Assembly (NCBI GenBank): GCA_017400135.1
Contig: JAFPVJ010000013.1
Coordinates: 33,076-97,075 of the forward strand
Source of the DNA: Bacteroidales bacterium
GTDB taxonomy: Bacteria > Bacteroidota > Bacteroidia > Bacteroidales > UBA932
Reading direction: 5' to 3'
DNA: 64,000 bases
Position 1 is the first letter of the stretch. Each line of letters begins with the position of its first letter. The translations under genes were made by a program, and so were the position numbers. A model generated the notes under the pieces. It was not told the origin of the DNA. It was given only the letters and a program-made list of their open reading frames with translations, and ran no database searches. This document shows, piece by piece, positions 24,746-33,181 of the stretch.

Positions 24746-26490
24746 AGCTTGTTCTGTTTTAATTCGGTGTTGACACCCAGTTCGATGTTGGGGATGGGGA
24801 AGAGGATGTGCCGCTCCTTGACATTGGCGGGAATGTGGGCCGCGTAGGTGGATGCGGTCGTCACGCCGGCGCAGCGGACATCGGTGAAATAGGCGTTGTA
24901 GGTCGTCCGCATCACGCCGGCGAAGTTGCCCCAGCGAATCAGGTCGAAGCGGCGGATGCCGGCCTCGCCCACCAGTTCGCGGGCCCGCTCGTTGCGGACC
25001 AGCTGACGGAATGCGGCCTGGTCATACTCCGCGAAATCGCGTGTCTTGACCTTCGCGCGGTCACGGATCAGTTTCACGCAGTCGTATGCCTCCTGGCTGG
25101 GCGTGCCGTTGTACTCGTTGTCCGCCTCGGCGAACATCAGGAGGACGTCCGGGTAGCGCAGCAGGGGCATGTTGACGCAAGTGCGGGTGCTCTTGAAGGT
25201 CTTCTGTCCCTCCCATTCCACATAACGGCGATACTTGCAGAGATAGCGGTTGCCGGCGTGGTAGGTAAAATCGGACAGGGAACTGTTAGGCACGGAACCA
25301 CCGTAAGGGCATTTTTCCTTGCCGGATATGATGAGATGGATATCGGAAGGATCCCCGTCGAACGGATAGAGCTGGACGGCGTTGGCCGAGTATTGACCGC
25401 CATAATGATAGGGCGGCATGTTCCAGATCTGGCGCTCATCGGTCTGACGGTCCAGGTTGTACTCGTCGGAGGTGCGGTCGTCATTCATATACAGGTCCCA
25501 GAGTTTGATGGAACCCAGATACCAGGCATTGGCGTAATTGACCACCCAGTTCGAGAAGTCGGAATTATTGTTCTCGATCGCCAGGATGCCGATCAGGTTG
25601 CCCCACTGGCCGTTGGACCAGTCGCTGGCCGAAATCTGGTCGCCCTTGAACTCGACTTCCCACATCGACTCGTAGTAGTCGGTATCGTATTCGTCACAGA
25701 CCAGACGCTTGTAGATATCCACGACATCGGGGTTCAGCCGGTGCTTGCGGCTGTCGATGACGGTCTTGCAAAGGTCACGGGCCTTGCCTATATACTCGTG
25801 CTTGACATTTTCAGGACAGTCGACGGTATCGCCGGCCATGAAGAGGTAGAAGCGGGCGAGGATGGCGCGGGCGGTATTGGCAACCACCTTGGAGGGCGCT
25901 CCGTCCAGGCTTTCGCTCAACTGGGGAAGAACGGCCTCGATCTCGTCCACGCACCATTTCATCACCTCGTATTGCGGCGTCGCAGGGCAGGATGCCCCTT
26001 CGTAGGTGACTACCGGATCCTTGTGGAGAGGCACGTCACCCCAGGTCTGGGCGAGGACGAAATGATAGTAGGCCCGCAGGAATCTCGCCTGGGCGATGAA
26101 TTCCCCGGTGGGGTCGAGCTCTTCGGCGCGGGGCGTGATCGCTGCGATGAATTCGTTCGCGTTCTTTACGCCCGCGTAGATGCGCGTCCATGCAAGATAG
26201 ATGTTATTGGTCGTGGCGTCGTGGTTGAACCAGCACTCCTTGTTGGAGTCGGACTCCGCCCGACACCACAGCAGGTCGTCGGTCATCACCATATACAGAC
26301 CGTAGATGCGACCATAGAAGGCATCGCCGCTCATCGCGCCATAAATGGCGTTCAAGCCGTACTGGACGTCCTTGTCACTCTGGTAGAAGTTGGTACTGGT
26401 GATGACAGTGGGTTCCTGATCTAGGAATTCGCTGCAAGAGGCCGCCAGGAGCAGGAAGCCGAAGGAAAGTATGCCGAATATCTTTTTCAT
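24739..26490 (-). CDS. SusD/RagB-family glycan-binding lipoprotein
   Basis: A 583-residue lipoprotein (LLLAASC, Cys19). It has the SusD opening CSEFLDQEPTVITSTNFYQSD, the TPR-like helices with an aromatic ARFLRAYYHFVLAQTWGDVPL segment, and the C-terminal block RNERARELVGEAGIRRFDLIRWG. SusD lids the SusC barrel and captures oligosaccharides. It follows susC by 12 bases. The product is one of two SusD proteins in the window. Confidence 0.95.
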   Translation of the reverse strand: MKKIFGILSFGFLLLAASCSEFLDQEPTVITSTNFYQSDKDVQYGLNAIYGAMSGDAFYGRIYGLYMVMTDDLLWCRAESDSNKECWFNHDATTNNIYLAWTRIYAGVKNANEFIAAITPRAEELDPTGEFIAQARFLRAYYHFVLAQTWGDVPLHKDPVVTYEGASCPATPQYEVMKWCVDEIEAVLPQLSESLDGAPSKVVANTARAILARFYLFMAGDTVDCPENVKHEYIGKARDLCKTVIDSRKHRLNPDVVDIYKRLVCDEYDTDYYESMWEVEFKGDQISASDWSNGQWGNLIGILAIENNNSDFSNWVVNYANAWYLGSIKLWDLYMNDDRTSDEYNLDRQTDERQIWNMPPYHYGGQYSANAVQLYPFDGDPSDIHLIISGKEKCPYGGSVPNSSLSDFTYHAGNRYLCKYRRYVEWEGQKTFKSTRTCVNMPLLRYPDVLLMFAEADNEYNGTPSQEAYDCVKLIRDRAKVKTRDFAEYDQAAFRQLVRNERARELVGEAGIRRFDLIRWGNFAGVMRTTYNAYFTDVRCAGVTTASTYAAHIPANVKERHILFPIPNIELGVNTELKQNKLW

Positions 26491-26502
26491 GATCCTGCCT
26501 GT

Positions 26503-29500
26503 TTAGAATTTGAGATTGATACCGGCCGTAAAACTCCGGGCCCTGGGATAGGGTGACCAGTCGAAGCCAGGCGTGAGGACGGTCGGACGGGTGGAGACCT
26601 CGGGATCGTTGCCCGAGTAGTTCGTCAAAGTCCAGAGGTTCTCTCCGGAGACGTAGATGCGGGCGTCCCGGATATGCAGCTTGGAAAGCAGCTTGGTGGG
26701 GACGTTGTAGCCCAGGGAACAGGTCTTGAGGCGCAGATAGGAGCCATCCTCGATCACCCGGGAGGAGTAGTTGTCGATAGCCTCGGCGTAGGCGACGGGA
26801 ATGTCGGATGTCGTATTGGTCGCCGAATAACGGTTCTCGACGGAGATGAACTGGTTGAGGTTGGTGCGGCGCGGGTTCTCGAAGACCAGGCGGTTGGCGT
26901 TGAGGATATGGTTGCCGTAACTCCACTGGAAGAAGAAGTTCAGGTCGAAATCCCAGATCCGGAAAACGCTGGAGAAGCCGCCCGTCGCCAGGGGCTGCCC
27001 GCAGCCGATGACGGTGCGGTCGCTGTCGTCGATGATGCCGTCGCCGTTGATATCCTTGTACTTGGGATAACCGGGCTGGGTCTTCTCCTTGCCAACGGTT
27101 TCCACGTATGCGACACCCCGCTTGAGACCGGTCTCATCGAAGTCGTCCGGCTTGTAGGTGCCCTCATACAGGTAGCCATACATCATACCGGCCGGTTTCC
27201 CGATCTGGGTGACGTATGCGTACTGGCCGCTGTACTGTCCGTCGAAACTCACCTGGGACATCAGCACGTCCTGCATGCCGGACAGGGCCACGACGGTGTT
27301 GCGGTTGAAGGCGATGTTGGCATTGAGGTCCCATTCGAAGTTCTTCTTGCGGAAGGGAACCAGGTCGAGGGTGAGCTCGAGGCCCCGGTTGCGCAGCGAG
27401 CCGATGTTGATCATCGCCTGCGTGTAGCCGCTGGAGGCGGGAAGCGTCGCGTTGAGCAGGAGGTCGCGGGTGTATTTCACATAGACGTCGGCCGTCAACT
27501 TGATCCGGCTGTCCAGGAAGGCCAGGTCCAGGCCGAGGTCCGTCTGTTCGGTCGTCTCCCATTTCAGGTTGGGATTCTCCATGTTGGACTGGTAGTAGCC
27601 CGGGACGATCTGGCCGCCAGAGACATAGTCGAAGGTCTGTGAGGAGCCCGGCGAGGTCTGCATGATGGCGTAGAAGTCGTACGGAGTGTTAGTCCGGTTG
27701 TTTCCGGTATATCCCCAGGACGCGCGCAGCTTGCCATTGCTCAGCCACCTCAGATTCTTCAGCCAGGGCTCGCGGTTGAAGTTCCACGCGACAGAGGCCG
27801 AAGGGAAATAGCCCCAGCGGTTATGTACGGGGAATTTGGACGAGCCATCCGCGCGGAAGGAAGCCGTCAGGTAGTAACGGAAGTCGTAGGAATAGTTGAA
27901 CCGCGCCAGGTAGGACATCAGGGTCCAGGCCCGCTCCCAGGGCACGACGGTCTGGTAGACACCGGTGTGGAGGCCGTTCAGGCCCAGGGACTCGTTGGTC
28001 ATCTGGTAGGCCACCGTGCCGTTGTACTTGTAGTTGTCGCCCTGGAAGGTGATACTGCCGAGCAGGTTGAGGCGGTGCTTGTCGGCGAAGGTCTTGTTCC
28101 AGGTCAGGGTGTTCTCGTTGAGCCAGTTGCGTCGTTCGTACCAATAGATGGCTCCGTTGACGCCGCGGCCGGTCAGGGAGTAGGGGTTGCCGGTCGTCGT
28201 CGCGCTGCCGTTGAACTCCTCGTTCTTCATCGTGTACTCCAGGTAGCCGCCGGAGATGCGCAGCTTGAGGTCGTCGGTGAAGGCGAAGGTGAAGGCGCCG
28301 TTGGCGGAGAAATTGCTCTCCAGGCGCTTGCGGTACTCGTTCTCGATGGACTTGAGGGGGTTGAAACGGGAGTCGAGGACCTTGCCGTCCTCGATGTCCA
28401 GCATCGCGTCGATGATGTCATCCACGTCGCGCCCGTAGAGGAGGGGCTTGGTGGGACGATAGCCCCAGACCGAGTAGAAGAAGTACGACGATCCGTTGGT
28501 CGGCGACAGGCCGTTCTTGACCGAGCGGGCGTAGTTGACGCGCAGGTCGAGCTGGCCCCGCTTGCCGACTTCCTGGATGAGGGAAACCTTGCCCTGGTAG
28601 CGCTGGAAGTCGGAATTTTTGATGATACCCTGCTGGTCGAGGGTGGAGAGGTTGACGTTGTAACGCGTGCCCGTCTTGCGGCTGCCGCCGGACACGGAGA
28701 CGTTGTAGTTCTGGGTCAGGGCCGTCCGGTACACCAGGTCCTGCCAGTCGATGCTCGGGGCGTCGCGGTAATCCTCGACCGTATAGATGTCGGGCTTGGG
28801 GATGCCGTCCGGGCCGTAGGCGTAGGTGTACATGTGGGTCGTGCCGCGAACCTTGTAGATCTCGTCCTGGAGTTTCACGAACTCGTAGGCACCCATCAGC
28901 TCCATCGTATTCGTCACCTTGCCGGCGGACACGGAAGCCGTCAGGTTGACGACAGGCACGCCCTCGTTGCCGCTCTTGGTCGTGATGACGATGACACCGT
29001 TGGCGCCGCGGGCGCCGTAGATGGCCGTCGCGGAGGCGTCCTTCAGGATATCGATGCTCTCGATGTCGGCCGGGTTGATGGTGGTCGCGTTGGAGGATTC
29101 GGAGGGGAAGCCGTCGATGACGTAGAGCGGCTCGTTGCTCTGGGTGATGGAGTTGTTGCCACGGATGGTGATGGTGGCGGTGGTGCCGACTTCGCCGTCC
29201 GCGCTGCTGACCACCACGCCGGCGACGCGGCCCGCGATGGCATTGTCGAAGGACGTGACCGGCGCCTTCATGATCTCGTCCATGTCCACCTTGGCCACGG
29301 AGCCGGTCAGGTCGCGCTTGGAGAGCGTACCGTAACCGACGCTGACAACCTCGGCCGCTTCAAGGGCCTCACGGTCCTCCTGCATCGTGATGTCGACGGT
29401 GCCTTCGTTGCGGATGGTCTTCCGGGTGTCCATGTAACCCAGGGAGGACCAGACGACGACAGCTCCCTTTGGAACGGTGATGCTGTACCGGCCGTTCTCG

Positions 29501-29670
29501 TCCGTGACGGTGCCGTTGGACAGGCGCCCGTCCTCATAGACGGTGATGGCCTGGAGGGCTTCGCCTTCCGCATCCGTCACCTTTCCCCGGATGGTCAGGC
29601 GCCCGCCTTGTCCCCAAACGGGGACGACGAGGACCAGCGCGAGAAGGGCTGTTATGAATTTTCGGAACAT
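26503..29670 (-). CDS. SusC/RagA-family TonB-dependent outer-membrane transporter
   Basis: A 1055-residue protein. A signal peptide covers residues 1-20. A carboxypeptidase-like regulatory domain covers about 25-105 (LTIRGKVTDAEGEALQAITV). The plug begins with a variant of the SusC signature (EVVSVGYGTLSKRDLTGSVA) and includes AIYGARGANGVIVITTKSG. A C-terminal 22-strand barrel ends in FTAGINLKF. It imports oligosaccharides with TonB energy. It starts about 15 bases after a promoter whose upstream operator repeats match those of the regulator at 29766-30935, so the regulator is its probable activator. Confidence 0.96.
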   Translation of the reverse strand: MFRKFITALLALVLVVPVWGQGGRLTIRGKVTDAEGEALQAITVYEDGRLSNGTVTDENGRYSITVPKGAVVVWSSLGYMDTRKTIRNEGTVDITMQEDREALEAAEVVSVGYGTLSKRDLTGSVAKVDMDEIMKAPVTSFDNAIAGRVAGVVVSSADGEVGTTATITIRGNNSITQSNEPLYVIDGFPSESSNATTINPADIESIDILKDASATAIYGARGANGVIVITTKSGNEGVPVVNLTASVSAGKVTNTMELMGAYEFVKLQDEIYKVRGTTHMYTYAYGPDGIPKPDIYTVEDYRDAPSIDWQDLVYRTALTQNYNVSVSGGSRKTGTRYNVNLSTLDQQGIIKNSDFQRYQGKVSLIQEVGKRGQLDLRVNYARSVKNGLSPTNGSSYFFYSVWGYRPTKPLLYGRDVDDIIDAMLDIEDGKVLDSRFNPLKSIENEYRKRLESNFSANGAFTFAFTDDLKLRISGGYLEYTMKNEEFNGSATTTGNPYSLTGRGVNGAIYWYERRNWLNENTLTWNKTFADKHRLNLLGSITFQGDNYKYNGTVAYQMTNESLGLNGLHTGVYQTVVPWERAWTLMSYLARFNYSYDFRYYLTASFRADGSSKFPVHNRWGYFPSASVAWNFNREPWLKNLRWLSNGKLRASWGYTGNNRTNTPYDFYAIMQTSPGSSQTFDYVSGGQIVPGYYQSNMENPNLKWETTEQTDLGLDLAFLDSRIKLTADVYVKYTRDLLLNATLPASSGYTQAMINIGSLRNRGLELTLDLVPFRKKNFEWDLNANIAFNRNTVVALSGMQDVLMSQVSFDGQYSGQYAYVTQIGKPAGMMYGYLYEGTYKPDDFDETGLKRGVAYVETVGKEKTQPGYPKYKDINGDGIIDDSDRTVIGCGQPLATGGFSSVFRIWDFDLNFFFQWSYGNHILNANRLVFENPRRTNLNQFISVENRYSATNTTSDIPVAYAEAIDNYSSRVIEDGSYLRLKTCSLGYNVPTKLLSKLHIRDARIYVSGENLWTLTNYSGNDPEVSTRPTVLTPGFDWSPYPRARSFTAGINLKF

Positions 29671-29691
29671 TTGTGAATCAGTTATTGCAAC

Positions 29692-29722
29692 TAAAATTAT
29701 CCTTCGGATTATTTTCTTGCAA
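29692..29722 (-). promoter_or_regulatory. susC promoter (block A)
   Basis: On the minus strand, TTG (29722-29720) is followed after 20 bases by TAATTTTA (29699-29692). The leader to the susC ATG is about 15-20 bases. The same boxes, spacing and flanking bases occur before the regulator gene. Confidence 0.7.
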
Positions 29723-29737
29723 TAACAAGGCGCTTAT

Positions 29738-29773
29738 TATTCGTTTTTGCACATAACGATATTCGTTATTGCA
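29738..29773 (-). promoter_or_regulatory. Tandem operator repeats upstream of susC
   Basis: Two 14-base direct repeats, TGCAATAACGAATA (29773-29760) and TGCAAAAACGAATA (29751-29738), are 22 bases apart. They end 15 bases upstream of the -33 box. Two half-sites two helical turns apart upstream of the promoter is the layout of AraC/XylR activator sites. The distal repeat overlaps the last codons and stop of the regulator gene. Confidence 0.72.
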
Positions 29774-30935
29774 TAATCGAAGCGCCCGAACGCTTGGACC
29801 GGCGCCAGGATGCCGGGGAGCAACCCTTGACTTTCTTGAAGACGTGGAAGAGATAATTGATGTCGAAGATGCCGGAACGGGACGCACATTCAGACAGGGA
29901 CAGGTCCGTCGTCTCGAGCAGGGAGCAGAGATGATCTATTCTCCTGTCTATCAGATATTTGTAAACTGTGGTACCGGTGGTTTTCTTGAAACGGATCTCG
30001 GCGGCACGGCGGCAGAGGAAAGCCTTGTTGAAGATTTCTTCCGTCGTGATCTCGCGGGTGAAGTTCTGGTCGATGAATTCCAGCATCTTGGCCACTTCCT
30101 TGTCCTCCACGTTGTGCTGCTGGGTGGAGCCCCGCTGGACGATGAGACCCGGCTTGATGGAAATAACGAAAATCGGCCGGTTCCCGGAGGGTTCCTTCTC
30201 CTGCTCGTGCAGCATGCGTCCCAGTTCGTATCCGCCCTTTTCGGCATCCTGGACGATGGAGGACAGCGGGGGGTCGGAGATGTTGCAGAGCAGCTCGTCG
30301 TTGTCCACGCCCAGGATGGCCACTTCCTGGGGGACGCGGATCCGCGCCAGGCGGCAGTATTCGGAGATTGCGAGGGCGTATTCGTCGTCGCTGCAGAACA
30401 CGGCGACAGGCTTGGGGAGATCGGCGAGCCAGCGGATGATCTCGCTGCTTTCGCCCTCCGGGGCCTTCTGGACGGTGTATTCCTGGTAGTTGAAGCCGTG
30501 GAGCTTGACGAGGTTGCGGAAGCCTTGGGCGCGTTCCTCGGACCAGATGATGTCCTTGACGCCGAAGAAGGCGAAGTTGACGAAGCGCCTCCGGATGAAA
30601 AAATCGGCGGCCAGTTCGCCAGTCTTCACGTATTCGCCGGTGATGGTGGAGAGCCCGGTCTGGCGGGAGGTCAGATTCTGGATGACTACCGTGCAATCCA
30701 GGTTGGAAAGGGGAAGGAGGTCATCGTATGGCCAGCGGCCGATGATAGCATCCGCTTTCCAGTCCCGGGCCCACTGGGCGATGCGGTAACCGTTCTTGGA
30801 GGCAGCGCTCAGACTGGAGGGTACGCGGGACAAGAGCAGGCAATTGCCGTGCTCTTGCGAATACTGTATCAGCCCCCGGACGATGGAGCGGTCATATTCG
30901 CTGGAATTGTCTATGCATAGCAGCGTGCGGACCAT
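29766..30935 (-). CDS. XylR-type transcriptional regulator (LacI-like sensor + AraC DNA-binding domain)
   Basis: A 389-residue regulator. Residues 1 to about 270 match a type I periplasmic-binding-protein sensor of LacI type (LLCIDNSSEYDRSIVRGL at the start, VAVFCSDDEYA and VAILGVDNDELLC later). Residues about 285-389 carry an AraC double helix-turn-helix (TREITTEEIFNKAF, then DLSLSECASRSGIFDINYLFHVFKK). I chose the ATG at 30935. A longer frame opens at 31004, but the promoter at 30963-30993 lies inside that extension. It is likely to sense an imported sugar and activate susC and itself through matching operators. Its last codons overlap the distal susC operator. Confidence 0.9.
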   Translation of the reverse strand: MVRTLLCIDNSSEYDRSIVRGLIQYSQEHGNCLLLSRVPSSLSAASKNGYRIAQWARDWKADAIIGRWPYDDLLPLSNLDCTVVIQNLTSRQTGLSTITGEYVKTGELAADFFIRRRFVNFAFFGVKDIIWSEERAQGFRNLVKLHGFNYQEYTVQKAPEGESSEIIRWLADLPKPVAVFCSDDEYALAISEYCRLARIRVPQEVAILGVDNDELLCNISDPPLSSIVQDAEKGGYELGRMLHEQEKEPSGNRPIFVISIKPGLIVQRGSTQQHNVEDKEVAKMLEFIDQNFTREITTEEIFNKAFLCRRAAEIRFKKTTGTTVYKYLIDRRIDHLCSLLETTDLSLSECASRSGIFDINYLFHVFKKVKGCSPASWRRSKRSGASIMQ

Positions 30936-30962
30936 GGGTATCGTTACCGACCATATTGCAAA

Positions 30963-30993
30963 TAAAATTATCGTCTTCCAGATATTCTTGCAA
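30963..30993 (-). promoter_or_regulatory. Promoter of the XylR-type regulator (block B)
   Basis: On the minus strand, TTG (30993-30991) is followed after 20 bases by TAATTTTA (30970-30963), identical in boxes and spacing to the susC promoter. It sets the regulator start at 30935. Confidence 0.7.
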
Positions 30994-31009
30994 CAACGGT
31001 ACACCCAAT

Positions 31010-31045
31010 TGTTCGCTATCTCACATAACTATATTCGTTATTGCA
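31010..31045 (-). promoter_or_regulatory. Tandem operator repeats upstream of the regulator
   Basis: TGCAATAACGAATA (31045-31032) is identical to the distal susC repeat. The proximal repeat TGAGATAGCGAACA (31023-31010) is degenerate; the spacing is again 22 bases. The weaker proximal site may tune autoregulation differently from susC activation. Confidence 0.7.
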
Positions 31046-31124
31046 TAGTCCCACGAAACATGCTCACCTTCGCAAACTTATGCAATTATTTGGAAATAAA
31101 TACAAATTAAAGAGAAAAAGTGCC

Positions 31125-31550
31125 CTAATCTTCCCAACTGAGAATGCGGGCGCCGTCGGGGGCGACGGAGATCGAGACGCGGAGCGTTTCTTCGGGCAGT
31201 AGATCCTCGATGTTTTCGGGCCACTCCATCAGGCAGAGACAGCCGCTGTCGATGTAGTCAAAAAAGCCAATATCCAAAGCTTCGGCGATCTTGTTGATCC
31301 GATAGAAATCGAAATGATAGACGGGCTCGCCGTCCCGGGTACGATACTCGTTGACGATGGCGAAGGTCGGGGAGCTGACGGCGTCGTCCCTGACGCCGAG
31401 AGCGCGGCAGACCGCGTTCGTGAATGTGGTCTTCCCCGCCCCCATCGGGGCGTAGAACGCCACGATGCGCCGCTCTCCGAGCTGATTCAGGAATTCTTCC
31501 GCAGCCGCATCGATCCGGTCCAGGCTTTCGATCTTCAATTCGTGTTTCAT
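31125..31550 (-). CDS. tsaE: tRNA N6-threonylcarbamoyladenosine biosynthesis ATPase
   Basis: A 141-residue TsaE protein, the small P-loop ATPase that drives the TsaB/TsaD complex making t6A37 on ANN-decoding tRNAs. It has the Walker A motif APMGAGKTTF, the SSPTFAIVNEY switch segment, the HFDFYRI motif and the LMEWPENIEDLLP segment, all typical. The ATG at 31550 is chosen over an in-frame TTG at 31559, because a -7 box lies at 31557-31564. Housekeeping gene, in the same direction as but separate from the regulator gene downstream. Confidence 0.96.
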   Translation of the reverse strand: MKHELKIESLDRIDAAAEEFLNQLGERRIVAFYAPMGAGKTTFTNAVCRALGVRDDAVSSPTFAIVNEYRTRDGEPVYHFDFYRINKIAEALDIGFFDYIDSGCLCLMEWPENIEDLLPEETLRVSISVAPDGARILSWED

Positions 31551-31556
31551 TGAGCG

Positions 31557-31564
31557 CAAAGATA
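31557..31564 (-). promoter_or_regulatory. -7 box of tsaE
   Basis: TATCTTTG, an exact -7 consensus, ends only six bases before the tsaE ATG. This implies a very short or absent 5' leader. Confidence 0.65.
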
Positions 31565-31572
31565 GCTAAAAA

Positions 31573-32850
31573 TCAGGACTTTCGCATGCGCGCCCAAGGA
31601 ATGACACCAGCCGGTGCCTGCCCGTTCTCCAGAAGCCATTTCATCCGGTCCAGGTAGGGGGCCGCATGGCGGAAGAACAGCTGGTAGCCTTCGCACAGGG
31701 CGTTCAGGCCGGTCTCCCCCGACTCGGTGCGGTTGAAGCGGTGCTTCGGGCATTCGCCTCCACAGGCCTGCAGCCATTCGCAGCGGCGACATTTCCCGGG
31801 CAGAGAGTTGCGCTTGTCGATGCCGAAGCGCAGCTGTGCCTCCGAAGTCATCATCTCGCGGAGGCTGTTGGTCTCGATGTTGCCCAGGCGGTAGCGGGGA
31901 TAGACGAAGTGGTCGCAGACATAGATGTCGCCGTTGTGTTCGATGACGGCGTTGCCGCCGCAGGTTTCCCCGTAAGTGCAGATGCCGGGCTGCACGCCGC
32001 ACCAACGGGCCAGGGCGGCGTCGAACTGGCCGACGAAAACCCTGCCCACGTCATTCCGGACCCATTCGTCGAAGATGTCGCAGAGGAAACGGCCGAAGGC
32101 CAGGCTTCCCACGGACCATTTCGCCAGGGTCGCCCCCTCTTCGGATGGGTCTACGATCCGGGGGCGGGCTTCCTTGCGGATGCGTCCGGCGGCATCCTTC
32201 GGGTACTTGACATGCTCCACCACGGGAAGGAACTGCAAGTAGTTGCTGCCCAGCGACTTGAGGAAACGGTACACTTCCCTTCCCCGGCCTTCGCCGGCCT
32301 TGCTGACGGTGGAGAGGGTATTGAATTCGGCGCCGGCCTGCCGGAGTAGGGAGAGGCCTTTTATGACTTTATCGAAGGTGGGTTGTCCGCCCTTGTCGCG
32401 GCGATAGCGGTCGTGGACCGGGGCCGGCCCGTCCAGGGAGATGCCGACCAGGAATCCGTTCTCTGCCAGGAAGTCAGCCCACTCGGGAGTCAGGAGCGTG
32501 CCGTTGGTCTGCAGGGTGTTGTGGATCACTTTCCCGTCGGCGTATTGCCGCTGGAGGGCGAGAGCCTGCCGATAGAAGTCCAGGCCCAGGACCAGGGGCT
32601 CGCCGCCGTGCCAGTTGAAGGTCACTTCGGGGACCTCGTTGGCGCGGATGTACTCCCTCACGACGGATTCCAGCATTTGGGGCGACATCCGGGGCTCCCG
32701 GCCGCCGTAGATTTCCGATTTGTCCAGGTAGTAGCAGTAGCTGCAATCCAGGTTGCACAGCGACCCCGCCGGCTTGATCATCAAATTGAAAGCCAGCGGT
32801 CCGCTGATGCGGAGCGCATCCTGCAGGGTCAGCGTCTCTTTTGGGTTCAT
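31573..32850 (-). CDS. Radical SAM protein, anaerobic sulfatase-maturase type
   Basis: A 425-residue radical SAM/SPASM enzyme. The SAM-binding cluster motif is Cys32-x3-Cys36-x2-Cys39 (SLCNLDCSYCYYL). Next come FNWHGGEPL and QTNGTLL, and a C-terminal SPASM region with many Cys (GICTYGETCGG, YVCDHFVYPRY, CRRCEWLQACGGECPKHR) for two auxiliary 4Fe-4S clusters. This is the pattern of anSME enzymes, which oxidise a Cys or Ser of sulfatases to formylglycine in the cytoplasm. No sulfatase is in this window, so its clients would be elsewhere. Its ATG directly abuts the hicB stop. Confidence 0.9.
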   Translation of the reverse strand: MNPKETLTLQDALRISGPLAFNLMIKPAGSLCNLDCSYCYYLDKSEIYGGREPRMSPQMLESVVREYIRANEVPEVTFNWHGGEPLVLGLDFYRQALALQRQYADGKVIHNTLQTNGTLLTPEWADFLAENGFLVGISLDGPAPVHDRYRRDKGGQPTFDKVIKGLSLLRQAGAEFNTLSTVSKAGEGRGREVYRFLKSLGSNYLQFLPVVEHVKYPKDAAGRIRKEARPRIVDPSEEGATLAKWSVGSLAFGRFLCDIFDEWVRNDVGRVFVGQFDAALARWCGVQPGICTYGETCGGNAVIEHNGDIYVCDHFVYPRYRLGNIETNSLREMMTSEAQLRFGIDKRNSLPGKCRRCEWLQACGGECPKHRFNRTESGETGLNALCEGYQLFFRHAAPYLDRMKWLLENGQAPAGVIPWARMRKS

Positions 32851-33180
32851 TTAAATAGAAGAACGGAGTGTCCGGGTAATATATTCATTCAGACTGAGAC
32901 CATCATTCGCAGCCTTTTCAGCTATTTCTCCATGTAAGGTCGGACTGATCCGAAGGAGAAGACGTCCGCTGTAGGGTTTTTCGGGTTGATTACCCTTCTC
33001 TTTGCAGATCTGCAAATAATGATCAATACCTTCATGAAAATCGTGAATCAGCTCATCAATGGTATTGCCTTCATAGATAATACAGTCGTTCCTTAAACCC
33101 AGGACCCGACCCGTGAAATAGTTTTCTTCCTCATCGTATTCTACGGATCCTGAATAACCTTTATACTTTAAGTTTCCCAT
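32851..33180 (-). CDS. hicB: HicB-family antitoxin
   Basis: A 109-residue antitoxin. The N-terminal RNase-H-like domain (YSGSVEYDEEENYFTGRVLGL, then DELIHDFHEGIDHYL) binds HicA. The C-terminal RLLLRISPTLHGEIAEKAANDGLSLNEYI segment is a ribbon-helix-helix DNA-binding domain for autorepression. It follows hicA by one base and abuts the radical SAM gene. The pair is complete, unlike the orphan at 3841. Confidence 0.9.
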   Translation of the reverse strand: MGNLKYKGYSGSVEYDEEENYFTGRVLGLRNDCIIYEGNTIDELIHDFHEGIDHYLQICKEKGNQPEKPYSGRLLLRISPTLHGEIAEKAANDGLSLNEYITRTLRSSI

Positions 33181-33181
33181 A

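Noticed and set aside
27823-29676. A 617-codon plus-strand frame opposite susC
   Set aside because: Shadow of the SusC gene: Val/Asp/Gly/His-rich composition, no motif.
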